Below, in pieces: positions 20,816 through 32,154 of a DNA stretch of 64,000 nt. The DNA is from Aspidiotus rigidus (taxonomy: Eukaryota; Arthropoda; Insecta; Hemiptera; Diaspididae): assembly GCA_035079385.1 (NCBI GenBank), contig JAVHKY010000054.1:10393501-10457500 (forward strand). The letters run 5' to 3'. How positions within the stretch are numbered: the stretch's first letter is position 1; every line of letters starts with the position of its first letter. The notes under the pieces are model-generated. The model was not told the origin of the DNA. It did no database searches and saw only the letters and a list, made by a program, of their open reading frames with translations. Made by a program: the position numbers and the translations under genes.

Positions 20816-22940
20816 TCGTGCCTATGTTATATTAATTTGTTAATCTTATACATGATTTTGTCCATTTAATTGCTCGAGTATGGTATTCATCGATCTTTTT
20901 CTGTCATAGGTAGTGATTTGAAATCTGAATACTCAAACAGGAATCTTTTTGAAAACGTTTTTTTTTTTCTCTTCATCTGAATTCAAAACGAAACACCTTG
21001 TGAATAACCGATATCTTCTCATAATTCAGGAGTGATAGTTGATAATAAGATTCATGTTATGAATTGAATTTGGTAATTGATTTGAAAGGCTTACGACGGA
21101 GGAAGATTGAAAAGTACGCCCAACGAACGGTTCGCTTTCTCACCAATATTATTAAATTTATTTTAAATCGATTTTCAATATTAATTTCTCATAGCAATGT
21201 AGGTAGTAGAAATTGTATTCTTATTCTGGTTCAGAGAAAGTGTCTCGGATACGTCTTAGTAACGTTAGGATAGGAATTAGAATCGAGGAATCACAAAATC
21301 AGTGGTTGATTTAAAGTTGTAAAATTCTTCAGCACTAGAAGCAAGAATTAGATGATTTACAGTGTTCAGCATTTCTGGTACAAAATATCAGAATTGGAAA
21401 ATGAGAAATATTTCGAGATTTTTTTTTTGTAAATGAAATTTGGGGACGAAAGTGATCGTATTTGTTTCACTCAAGTCTTTGATTCTGATGTGGTAAAGGC
21501 TTACATTTTTGAACGATTCAAGTTGAAAGTTCGGTTACGTTAATTTTTCGTGTCTTGCAATTTTGGTCAAGCTATTCAGGAGGCTTCTTCGTAATCATGG
21601 ATTTTTTAATTCAAATTGAGATACGGTTATGAATTTTTACTCGAGTATGCGATGATATGTGAAAGAAAAAAATCAGAGTGAGGTTTGGATGGATACTTTA
21701 ATTATTCGATGATTTCTAAATATTCGAGAGAATGATTTCATTGTACACAAGGCTTTGGAAAACGCTTCCCGATCTTGATGTTGAATTTTACTATTAGTTT
21801 CTCGCTCAGTAAAAAAGGTTACGAATCGAGATCTTGTATTTTTTTTTTTTTTTTTTTTTTCCGAGCACTGACCCGATTTTTTATTCTTAGCGACAATGCT
21901 CTGAGAATGGATTTCAATCGTAGGAAATCTTCTCGCATGTTATATTGATAATTTTGAAATGTCATTCAACTTACTGCGATCCGTAATTTATAGAGTTGTA
22001 TGGAATCAAATTTTGTTTTGTTCGGTGTGTATCTGAATTTTATACATATTGTACTTAATGCAGCCATAGCTCAAATTTAGTTTGAAGTTACTCCGACTGA
22101 GCTCTCATTGATGCCGCGGCGCTCGAAAAATGATTTGAACGGGAACGTTAATGTGAAGACTTAATTCCCTATTTTCGTCGTAGAGTGCGTTACTAACACT
22201 GAGTTGCGTTTTACCTCCGGATATTCGCGAATTCCCCTATAGATAGCTGAACTAAGCTTTTCTTGCACATTGTGTGTATCATCTTTCTGTCGATGTCACT
22301 TTGGGTTGTATGATCGGAAGTAAATCCAACTCTTAGGGTGTGACGTGTAGAGTCGATGAATTGCACTCAAATTTTATGTCTAGTCTTGACTTCGATATTT
22401 TTCTTCCTTTCCGATTTTCAACTTGAAATACTTTCACTAAAGTCGACTCGGGAGGATCGTTTATATGTGTTTTAGACTTGATGATGAGAGAGAATTTTCA
22501 TTTTGACTTTTTCCATTGTCTTTTAGTTCTAATTGTCTCCCGATTATTAAGAAACAGAAATGATGAATCAAATTGCATATTTTGTGTTTGTACGAGAATT
22601 GAGCGAGGTTTTTCATTTCGAAAATTCAAGATTTTGAATTGAATATTTGCTTTGGTGATTTAGTTACTAAGTATCTAAGCTCAACCTCTCATATTTGGAT
22701 CATTTGCGATTTAGTATGATTCACGTTATGACGCATAAAGCTTGTCTTTTTTTAAATTGACGACTCACTACCATGAGTAATGTTTCTTTGAAATCATAAA
22801 TATTTCCCCTATTTTATTCCTTATAAATTTTCTAATTTTTTTGGCGTGTTCTTCAAACAAGGTATCTACCAATTATTGCAGGTCGCATTATAATTAAAGA
22901 AAGTTTGGCTTTTTGAAAGGAAAAAAATGACATTTTTGAA
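20816..22940. other. non-coding between the twin small ORFs
   Basis: About 2.1 kb, AT-rich, with a T22 run near 21839-21860. No ORF above 70 codons. If the two small ORFs are exons, this would be intron. Confidence 0.35.
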
Positions 22941-23054
22941 ATGGATAAGTTCCACAATAATCGATACATTGGCACTTATGATGAAAATCACGAATTACCG
23001 TTTGAGTTCGCTCATGATGATAAATTCGAAGGCTGCATAATATTTCATAACTGA
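22941..23054 (+). CDS. conserved 37-codon small ORF, copy 2
   Basis: ATG at 22941 to TGA at 23052-23054, with one extra codon relative to copy 1. The peptide contains ENHELPFEFAHDD and FEGC. Conservation with copy 1 continues past the stop (TGATCGTGCCTAT) and falls away upstream of the ATG. ATTATTGCAG|GTCGC about 60 bp upstream is a good acceptor. The 5' edge of the ATAGGCAC/GTGCCTAT pairing is broken here (ATTGGCAC) by a change that is silent in the reading frame, which favours coding over RNA structure. Function unknown. Confidence 0.5.
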   Translation: MDKFHNNRYIGTYDENHELPFEFAHDDKFEGCIIFHN

Positions 23055-23790
23055 TCGTGCCTATCTAAATGTGTCATTATTTCAATTTAACCAAGATCAT
23101 GATTTTCTATTCCCCTCGTTCGTAAAGAAGAACAAGAACGAAAGAATCCGATTCGTCCTACTCGCTCTTCACCTCTCACCAAGGAACCTTTTTGAAATTA
23201 GTGAAGCGTAAAGTCATGTTTAGGTCGATCATTTATTGAATACGTAGAACATTCTTCATTCTAATTGTTTTCTCGTAGACTTTACATCTAAAGTAGAACT
23301 AGTAATAGGCGAAATCTCTCTTGAGGTGGGGGACTCAAAAGTTGGAAAGAAGACTAAACTTTTCTGTTCTGGTAGACACCTTGTGAAAATACTTCTCACG
23401 AAGAGAGAATTTATTTTGACTGAAAAACGAAGTTTTTTTTTTTTAATTTTACATCGTGTATTACTGCGGAAGTCAGCTCTAAAAATACTCACCATTTTTC
23501 CTCTGATGAAAGAACAATTTTCCAACTAAAATGAGTGAGGAAGTGAGAGAATTCTTTGGCTTTTTTTCGTCATTTTCAGAGCCAGTGTATCATTCACAAT
23601 TCATCCTGTCGAAATAATTATTTTGAGAACTTGTTCTATTCAGTGGGATGGGGGGGGGGGGATTTTGGTAACCGAGTAGCAGTCGGAGTTTCTCCAATCC
23701 TCCCTCTCTTGATATGTAGCAGGATGGTCCAGATCCTCCTTCCGAAACAAATCGAAATTTTTTGAAATACTTCCCCATACCTGTTTGTCG
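23055..23790. other. non-coding, no supported gene
   Basis: Overlapping open frames below 90 codons. CTGGTAGACACCTTGTG near 23370 resembles the TIR of the element at 27936, probably an isolated relic. G10 run at about 23650. Confidence 0.3.
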
Positions 23791-24240
23791 TAGTATACTG
23801 GGTAGTCAAATAAGATGTTTGGATGGGAATTTGTACAGAATTTTTTTAAGCGCAAAAATGCAAAACGTTGGTTGTACCATTGAAAATTTACGAAATCTGT
23901 ATCTCAAATTATTATTATCGTTAATTTGAGCTCAGTACGCAGTTTCCACGTTGTTTTTGAGCCGAAAAATGAACCAAAAGTTCACCAATCGATCAAAAAA
24001 TTTTCGAAAATGAAAAATTGTTTAAACGCTCAAACTTTACTCGATCTTCTTGTGAAATTAACCGCTGATTCCGGGAACAAATATTTGAATAACCCTACGA
24101 AGTTTCGAAGTGGAGGAATTTTTGAATTCTTAATTTGGAAAATAGCAAATTGCTCAATTTTTGGCATAAAATATATTGTGTATATAATTATACCAGTAAA
24201 TGACATGGGGGAACAAATTGTGTTTCAAGTCGAAAAATTT
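23791..24240. mobile_element. relic of the mariner-like family seen at 59 kb
   Basis: CTGGGTAGTCAAATAAGATG...GGGAATTTGTACA, then CGCAAAAATGCAAAACGTTGG and AAATCTGTATCTCAAATTATT align in order with 59041-59160 (CAGGGTCGGCCAAAAAGATG...). Edges are approximate. No transposase is visible. Confidence 0.45.
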
Positions 24241-24960
24241 CACCTTCCGAGCTCTGGACAGTAAAGAACCTAACGGAGATCCGGTTGGGATTCCATTATT
24301 TTTAAGAAGCGCGAAGTATTTATCATCAAATTTACTGATGTTGGGAGGACAAAGCTTGAAGAAGTTGGTTGAATTCTGAGTTGCGGTTCGAGCATTCGGA
24401 TTGGAAATTAGAACACGTCTTAACGCAGTTATCTAAGAATTTGGTCAAGAAATACGAGAGGGTGAAATGAAAGATACGACTGGGCGAAGGGGGAATCAGG
24501 TTTGGGATTTTTTCGGAGGCTCCTTCTTCAGTAAGTGTTCAAACTTTTGTTGATGAATTGACGGAATCTACGATTGTAGGGATTGTTGAATTTACCATCA
24601 CATTATGAAGGGTGAAACGAAACAAAGCTGGAGAAACGATTTCTTCGCAGGGGTGTAAAATATCAAATTGTTTGGATTGCTTCTTTGGAATATTCCCCCA
24701 CTTCATATCTGCGTTAGAATTGTTTGAAAAGTTGAGTATCCTGGAGTTGAAATCCTGTCTGGTCATCAATGTAACGGAGATCCCTTTGTCAGCCTTCGTC
24801 AGTACGAGATCATGATCGGCGATTTTATTTCTTATACTCGTTATCGAAGTACATATTGAATTTCTTATCGATACATTGTACATCTTGTTTATGGACAACT
24901 CTGACATCCAGCCCAAGATTTTCCTTCACACCCTCCGCCATGAATGGTGGAAACGAGTGT
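24241..24960 (-). pseudogene. Penelope-like RT fragment
   Basis: On the minus strand the DKG motif is clear (LVLTKADKG within 24539-24916), followed in shifted frames by a segment like the PLE FLxKFLD region and then NNGIPTGSPLGSLL just above 24260. The part holding motif A is deleted and no YVDD is found. It is diverged from the intact PLE at 7.6-12.1 kb, so it is a different lineage. Translation breaks several times. Confidence 0.7.
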
Positions 24961-24999
24961 GAGAAATATTTACCAAGTAGGCTCTCCTCAAGGTGTTTG

Positions 25000-25460
25000 A
25001 GAAGAAGTGTGCTCAGCGCATCGTGAACAACAAGGCGCTACATTAGCTGATTTTTGTGCTTGTATTCTGGAGTGGGGTATGTTTAGTGAGTTTCGTAAAG
25101 TTGTAAGTTCAGGGCAAGTAAAAATATGGTTGACGTCTATTGTATTGAAGAGACAGTTTGGACAGTTGGGTGGTTCTGAACGTGAGAGAAGGTGTGAGTG
25201 GGTGAGTCAGGTGTGTCCTATTCTGAGACGGGTTAGAGCGCATGTTTCTTTTCTAGATGGTCTGCAAGTTGTGGGTTTGAGAGGGTTAGCCTTGATAGGG
25301 AGGAGTTTGTTTTCAAGTTGGTTAGACCATAGGTAAGACCATTTATGAAGTATTTTGGGGCAGTGGTGGTTTTTGATATCAGCTGATCTTCATTCAATAA
25401 ATTTTTGAAGGTTCCGCGTCCCATGTGGGTTGCGTATTGTCTGTAATGAACTGAGTACAC
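25000..25460 (-). pseudogene. C-terminal tail of an RNase H-type non-LTR retrotransposon
   Basis: Reading on the minus strand gives LADHLEKKHALTRLRIGHT, an in-frame TGA, then LLSRSEPPNCPNC and VNHIFTCPEL: the conserved LRIGHT...L and CPxC...HIxxxCP end of I/Jockey-type ORF2 proteins, which follows the RNase H domain. The element at 31.6-34.3 kb has RT and RNase H but lacks this tail, and the two could belong to one family. It directly abuts the PLE fragment at 24.2-25.0 kb. Confidence 0.65.
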
Positions 25461-25859
25461 CTCTTTCTAAACATCTTGGGCTCTCCTCTTCATGGTCAAA
25501 GTCTATCCATCGTGGTACAACTCTTGTCGTTTTGGTAGCTACCCTCTAAAAAATACTGTTCGAAACTTTCATATGCTTCAAAGCGTTGAGTTTTTTTACC
25601 TTTCTTGTTCTGTCGAATGCAATGACTGAAACGATTCCTTGTGTAGACTAGATGACGGAGGAAACAGCTGCCTAGCCAATCTAATTAGTTAAAAACTAAC
25701 CCTTCGAATTGATTGGCTTTGGGCTATCAACTAACGGCTAGCTAATTTCGACCGAAAATCCTTCGAACAACAGGTGATGGCTAAAAACTTGGGCTTAGCT
25801 AAGCAGCTCTGATTGAATAATTGTTCAAGGAGAAGATTGAGGTGAAAAATTAGCCATTA
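25461..25859. repeat. dispersed repeat shared with 27.8 kb
   Basis: The part at about 25690-25830 (ATTTCGACCGAAAATCC, then ATGGCTAAAA, GGCTTAGCTAAGCAG) recurs at about 27820-27930 (ATTTCGACCGAAAATTCC, GGCTTAGCTAAGCAG). The rest has no gene. Confidence 0.6.
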
Positions 25860-26365
25860 GCTGGGACGGAACCCGGCTCCAAGAACAGGATTCGAACCTT
25901 TATTTTTCATCCTCAAGATCCGGAACCGGGAAGATTCGCATCTTTTTTTCTTGTTGAGATCTGAAACCTGAAAGATTCAGGTACAATTTTTTTTTTTTTT
26001 TCTTCTCCAAGATTCGGAACCCAACGGATCCCGATCCTTTATAATTTTTTTGCGGATCTGAGATAGAGGTTATCCGTTTCAAAATAGCCAAATAATAAGG
26101 GATCTTTCAGAAAAAAATACGGGTATCTCTATGGAAAAAATTAAAATAACGGGTATGCTTTATTTTTGAAAGGTATATCCATTATTTTTCTGTGAGACTA
26201 TATATTTTTCTTCTTGGAATCCGGAACGCAAAATATCTGGATATTTCTTTCTTTCTGAGGAAAGATCCATATCTCATCTTCTCCAGGGTGCGGAATCTAG
26301 AAGATCCGGGTATTTTTTCTCTAATCTGGAAGATCCGGATCTTCTCATTTTTCACAAAACCCGAA
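25860..26365. repeat. diverged GATCCGGAAC-type tandem repeat
   Basis: Units like TTTTTCTTCTCCAAGATCCG, GGAACCCGGAAGATCCGGGT recur six or more times with much divergence. A further degenerate copy lies near 27690-27770. No coding capacity. Confidence 0.5.
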
Positions 26366-26425
26366 TATTTTGACATGTTCCATGTCTTTTCTCTCGCCAG
26401 ACCCCGATTTTGAAACTCGCGAGTA

Positions 26426-26486
26426 CACCCACCACCACCACCACCACCACCACCACCACCACCACCCCCCCCCCCCCCCCCCCCCG
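26426..26486. repeat. (ACC)n followed by poly-C
   Basis: About twelve ACC units run into an uninterrupted C run of about 22 bases. The apparent poly-His and poly-Gly frames across it are artefacts. Confidence 0.95.
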
Positions 26487-26489
26487 TCA

Positions 26490-26560
26490 AGAGAAATCTC
26501 TACCCCGTGGGTGATTCAGAAATTCGCGAGTACACCCCGCGTAGTAATAATAATTAATAA

Positions 26561-26591
<31 letters not shown>

Positions 26592-27110
26592 ATGAATAAA
26601 TAAATAAATAATTAAATAATTAAATAATTTAAAAAATAAATAATTAAATAAATAAATAAATAAATAATTAAATAAATAAATAAATAAATAAATAATTAAA
26701 TAAGTAATATAATTAATAATTAGAAAATCTCTACCCCGTGGGTGATTCAGAAATTCGCGAGTACACCCGCGTAATAATAATAAATAAATAATTAATTGAT
26801 TAATTAATAAAAAATTAAATAATTATTTAATTAAATAATTCAATAAATAAATGATTAAATAATTAATATAATTAATAATTAGAAAATCTCTACCCCGTAG
26901 GTGATTCAGAAATTCGCGAGTACACCCCGCGTAATAATAATAAATAATTAATTGATCAATTAATAATTAAATAAATAAATATTTAAATAATTAATATAAT
27001 TAAATAAATAAAAAATTAAATAATTAAATAAATAGAAAATAATTGAATAATTGAATAAATAAATAAATAAATAAATAATTAAATAATTAATTAATATAAT
27101 TGATGATTAG
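26490..27110. repeat. AATA-rich array with three copies of an embedded 55-bp unit
   Basis: A unit running CTCTACCCCGTGGGTGATTC, AGAAATTCGCGAGTACACCC, GCGTAATAATAATAA occurs at about 26499, 26731 and 26887, each followed by 100-200 bp of (AAAT)n/(AATT)n sequence. A partial CGCGAGTACACCC precedes the array at 26418. The embedded units are almost identical while the spacers vary in length. Confidence 0.85.
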
Positions 27111-27180
27111 AAAATTTTCTAAGTCCCTCTTCCTATCATATATGGCTGGATAGTCGAAATTTTTCCAAGTCCCCTAGACT
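27111..27180. repeat. copy of the ~60-bp dispersed family
   Basis: Contains TCCTATCATATATGGCTGGA, TAGTCGAAATTTTTCCAAGTCCCC, close to the copy at 51.25 kb (ACATACAGCTGGATAGTC). Confidence 0.6.
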
Positions 27181-27935
27181 TGAATTGTCTCATACCATTC
27201 CAATACAACAGCGAGACAGGGGGCGAACGAGCGGAGCGAGTTCGCGCTACCTCATATTTCTCAAAAAAGACTTGAATTTTCTCATACCATTCCAATACAA
27301 CAGCGAGATCGTCGCCCCACCGAAAGTTGATACCTCAAAATATAGAACACCCACAATTACCTCAAAATATTTCTCATACAAGACTTATACGACGCCAAGA
27401 TAGGTAAAGGGGTAAACGAATAATATCTCACGAACACTTGACCTAGTAGAAGCCTAGACTGAAATATTTCATGATGACTGATAGAATATAAAAGACATGG
27501 AACATGATTTTCATTTATTTGGCTATGCCAGAAAATTTAATAATACTGCAATATGACCAAGTTACAAATTTTATAAATCTTGCGTGAAATTATAAGGTAC
27601 AACTCAATCGTCAGCACTAAGGCTGACTCTCGGTGAGCTGCGTTCTAGTGCGCTGAAGCGGGAGAACCCCTTCTCAAAGATCATTCCCTATTTTATTTTC
27701 TCCCTTGAGATCCGGCCGGAACCCAAAGAATTTGGATACTTTTTTCCTAACATCTGGAAGCCAAATAAATCTTCACAAATAGTCTTCAGGGCTCCCAGCC
27801 CTGACCATTACCAGAGCCAATTTCATTAGCAAGACTCGGCTGAAAGCTAACTTAATTTCTTTGGATTACTTGATTTCGACCGAAAATTCCTCGGTTAATG
27901 GCTGAAAGCTTCGGCTTAGCTAAGCAGTCTTGGAA
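27181..27935. other. repeat remnants, no gene
   Basis: Contains a short direct repeat (TCATACCATTCCAATACAAC at about 27190 and 27282), and the copy of the 25.7-kb repeat near 27820-27930. No ORF of note. Confidence 0.35.
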
Positions 27936-28414
27936 CAGGGTGTCTACCAGGTCAACTAAGTCAAATAAAGTCAACTTTTTTATCCGTAGGTCAACTAAAA
28001 AGTTCATATGCATAATTTTGTGTAAAGAATGTTTTTCACGTGTCTTCCTATATGCACAATATCAAGGTATAATCAACAAACTTCTGACTTTTAAAATTAC
28101 ACTTTTCTCAATTAAATATTAATTCGTGTAAACGAATAAAAAAATACCGAAATTACGATATTAGTTTGGACAGAAGGGGGGGTGGGGGGTTGATATTTTC
28201 TAACTGTCAACTACTGTATTTCCATTTTTCAATTCATGTAGACATAGGCAGCAACTTTGTGGGGTGCTCCGGGGCTCGAGCATCCCTTAGAAAATCTCAG
28301 AGGTGGAAACACGTGCGTGCGAGGCGCGAAATTTTTTGCCCCCACCCTTCTAAATTCACTTTGAGCACCACTCGGGAAAATTGTACGTTGCCGCCTATGC
28401 TGGTAGACACCCTG
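27936..28414. mobile_element. 479-bp element with 13-bp perfect terminal inverted repeats
   Basis: Starts CAGGGTGTCTACC and ends GGTAGACACCCTG, a perfect 13-bp inverted repeat. No transposase. Short related ends at 23370 and 31434 suggest a family. Flanking 8-mers do not match, so superfamily is undecided (hAT-like ends are possible). Confidence 0.6.
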
Positions 28415-31400
28415 TAGGAAGGAAATGGTCGAGAGAACTTCAGATATTCTGAACTATGTTGAGTGAGCTAATTTCCTGAGCTTCCTTCCTCGTCTGAAAC
28501 ACAATTTGTGAGAAGAGTGGCCGAAATTTTCCCCGAATAGACCATGTATCCATCCATGTTTGTCGTCCTTCGTAAGAGAAGCAAAATGGAATAGTCCAGA
28601 AAAAGATCGTGATGGACGGACACAGCTGCCCTTCTTGATTGAATATTGTCGACCTAAATTTCTTACTCTCACTTGTAGGAAAACTTGACAATTCAAATTT
28701 AGGTGAAGAATTCGAAGTTCCTTCTCGCTCGCACGTACTCGTAGGTAGTTTTTCATTTTTGTCAATCGCACGCTATAATTATAACTCGTATTGTCTATAA
28801 TCGCGGTCTTCGGATCACGTGCATCTCTCGTCACCCTCAAGGATCTTTTCGTCCAAGAAAAATAAACATCGAAATAGACGAGAATATAGTTCGCGGTTCT
28901 TCTCATCATTTCTATTTGCGAATCATTTTGCGAAGCTACGTCTTATAAGATGGAGGAATGTTTCACGTCCAATTTCAGACAAACGTTTTTCTGTATTGAA
29001 TAACATTGTACGACTATGAATTTCTCGTTTTTCGTACTCACACGTTCGTGTGGGAGATCAGGACCAAACCATCGTCAAGATGCATTTCGAATGCTCACTC
29101 TCATCTGTCATCGTGAGTTGTGTACCAACAACAAAGATGCGCGAGAATGACAGCGAATATGATCCTTACCATTTGGTATGCCGGAATAGCCGTCTAATAA
29201 TCTTTCACTACTCGTCGTGAATGTCAACAACGAGATTTCGATTTGTTCGATGTTTTTTAGCGGCGGCGGCGGCGGTCGTATGTCATTTTATTTTCGTTAT
29301 TCGCAGTATGAGAGAAGCGGACGTTGTTGTGTCCTGCTCGTGTGTACGTCTCTGTCGTCATTGATGGCTGGTTGTAAAATTACTATGAATGGCGTCTGTA
29401 TCTAAGTGTTCGATGTTGGATCTTTCTTACTTCCTCTTTTTTCGACTAAAATATACTTACAGCGTGTTGATGTCGAAAAAAATCTTGTAACGAACGTTCA
29501 AATTGGCGAGGGGTGGCGCGTGAATAATGGTTTTCCTCGAATTGAAAAGTAAAGGCCCGTGGGGAAAAATACTTCTCGTATGGTAACGATAATGCTGCGA
29601 AAAGTGTCGGAACGGGTGTCGCGTAGTGAGCGCGAAAACTCCAGTTATTGCGATTCTTGGCGATGGAAATTGAAAGGAAAAGAAGGGAGTAATAAGCCCG
29701 GATAGGGGTAATCGTAACCCGAAACCTCATTCAATTACGTATGATCTTGTCAACGATACCTTCTGCGAACGACGGTATGCCGTCGGCGTTATGAATATTA
29801 TATTATTATTATTATTATTATTATTTCGCGCGTACGTCACGATAATTATTTTTTCCTCTATACTGCAGTATTTTGTCGAAAGGTACCCAAATGTGGTGTT
29901 CCTTTGTTCGTGTGGTCATTGCAGTCTCGAAGCGACAAAGAGAGACTAGAAGAAAAAAGTGGTCTTCACTTCGGTGAAATTTGGAAGAGTACGAAGGAAG
30001 TGCAGTTGTCAGATCTGTCATTAAACGTTAGCGTAGAAAAAGGCAAGGCAATATTTAGTCGCCGTCGCTATTCCGCTTATATATTTTGGTTTCTGTGGGT
30101 TCTTTCACTATCTAGTAACATCATTCATGTATGAAATAACATGTTGCCATTGAAGGTTTGTTTTTAGAAGGTGGAATCGAGAGGAAAAATTGAAACTAGT
30201 TTCGGTTTCTTGGCGACCATTCACTCGACGAGACTAACTGGTACACGAACGTAGTCGGTTTTTTTTTTTTTTCTTTCTCTCTCTCTTTCATTTTTGTTAG
30301 ACGAAGACTTTGAAGGAGTAGAATGACCGCTCGAATGTAGAGCCAGTAGTGCGTAATATCCTGTATACAGATTGACACTCGCGAATAGAGGCAAGGTTAG
30401 GAAGCAACTTGATTAAAATTGAATGGGTTCCTGACGCCCGCATGGAGTTAGTTTGCCTTTCATGGAAGATTCATTCATTCGGCAGTAAATCAATTTTAGA
30501 AATGAAGAGATTTTATTCCTTCTTCGATTGACTCTCATCTGAAATTAGTATAGAATTTTTCTTTTTAGCTTGCCTTTTTTTATTGCAATCCTAAGCCTAA
30601 TTATCTTGGACTGGTTCAGGACGAAAAAATGTTGAGTCGGTCTTTTCTGAGAAGTAAGCTTGATGTATGTTGAAGTTTGTTACATTCAACCATTATTCGT
30701 GGATTGAGGTTTTTTTTTTGAATGGCAGAATAATGTAGACGAAGATTCAGAGATATAGATGTGAAATTAGTTGTACTTGGATGAGGCCGAAGTTTATTTT
30801 CCCACTTGAGAATGAGATCGGCGCGTAACTACTCAAGAAAGTCTGGTCGATGATTTAACGATAGTAGATTCTCGGACGAATTTGTGTGGATTCGATGACC
30901 AGGGACCATTCATCTTGAGGGAATAAGTCGTTATGTTGGGAAAAGGTGAAAATTTTCAAAAGTTTATTCCTAGTGCGGAAATTTAGAGGAGACACTTTCC
31001 GGTCAGTCGGAGAAATCAGAACGATGCTGTAATTTCGATCAAATCGTCGGATTTTCAAGGATAAGGACAAGAAAATTGACTCTCACTCATAATATTGATC
31101 CCGCAATTGTCTAGCAAGTATTTTCAAAGCTGTGAGCTCGGGTATTTTTCAAGTCGTGAAAAAAGTCTAGTGCACTTTCAGATAGAACCCAACTTTTTGA
31201 GCCAAATTTTGATTTTTTCTTTTTTCTTCTAGTCTGAAGCTTCAATGCAGAATACTTCGCTATCAGTTTGACTGGTTGACGAGAAAGTTATTGATTGTTG
31301 CTGGTAAGGATGAAGTGGTCGATGATGGAAGAATTTGGATTTTGAGATAGGTTGATGAGTTTGAATTGAGTCTCGTCGTCATTGTACGGTCTCGGATTTG

Positions 31401-31604
31401 AGGATTCATCCATCACCTCCACCCTCTAGATCAGGGTGTCCACTCGTCTGGAAAATCTGGAAGTCAGGGAATTCTGTGAGATCTGGAAAAGTCGGGGATT
31501 TTCGGGAATTTTACCCAAAGTCAGGGATTTTTTTTTTTTCCATACGGTTTGGCATTGTTGAGTGAAAATTCCACCATTCTTGAACCATTCACAGTAGCTA
31601 CCTA
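28415..31604. other. non-coding; CpG-richer 28.9-30.1 kb
   Basis: Open frames up to 150 codons overlap on opposite strands and show no domain. 28.9-30.1 kb is richer in CpG and may be a promoter or 5' UTR region. A CAGGGTGTCCACTCG-type repeat end lies at 31434. (CT)n tract near 30270. Confidence 0.3.
29791..29824. repeat. (ATT)n microsatellite
   Basis: About ten near-perfect ATT units. Confidence 0.9.
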
Positions 31605-31717
31605 ACGAATTTTTTTATTTTATTTTGACGAGGTTTAGAGCTGCACAAGGGCTATTGGCTCGGCGGTACAAATGTTATGAAAGTAATATTATAAATAACA
31701 CATAAGAAAGGGAGGTT

Positions 31718-32131
31718 TTAAGGAAGTTGGTAGAGTAAGGAAAAGTGAGGAAGGATAAGAAGTTGATTATTTGTTTGATTTTCCCAAAGAGTGTTCCATG
31801 ATTGCGTGATGAGAGAACGATAGTAATTTTTGTAATCTAGGGTTGGTAGGGGTGAATTATCAGTTATTTGACTGAGAGAGGTAGTTTGTTTAGCGGCTTG
31901 ATCAACTGCGTCGTGGTCAGGGAAATTGGTGTGTCCAGGGATCCATATGAAGATGATTTGAGTGTTGATTGTTTCCAAAGTGTGTAGTGTGAGAAAGATG
32001 CGTTGGATTATAGGGTTAGAGTTGTATGCGTCTGTAATGGAGTGGAGTGAAGAAAGTGAGTCAGTGAGAATAATGAATTTACCGTTTGGGGGTAGTTGAG
32101 GGAGGTGAGAAAGGCAGGAAAAAATGGCCAT
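31718..32131 (-). pseudogene. RNase H domain of the non-LTR element
   Basis: Contains the remaining RNase H motifs: KFIILTDSLSSLHSI (second catalytic Asp) and FIWIPGHTNFPDHDAVDQAA. It stops after FSLLYQLP and lacks the C-terminal zinc-knuckle tail. A one-base frameshift near 32160-32175 separates it from the upstream RNase H strand. Confidence 0.75.
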
Positions 32132-32154
32132 CAGTTCGGCTGTAAAAATAGAGG

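Noticed and set aside
25880..25905. GGTTCGAATCC-like string (minus strand) suggesting a tRNA T-arm
   Set aside because: The flanking T-stem does not pair and no acceptor, D or anticodon arm is present. It belongs to the GATCCGG repeat.
26182..26567. Frames encoding poly-Gly and poly-His
   Set aside because: Translations of the (ACC)n and C-run microsatellite.
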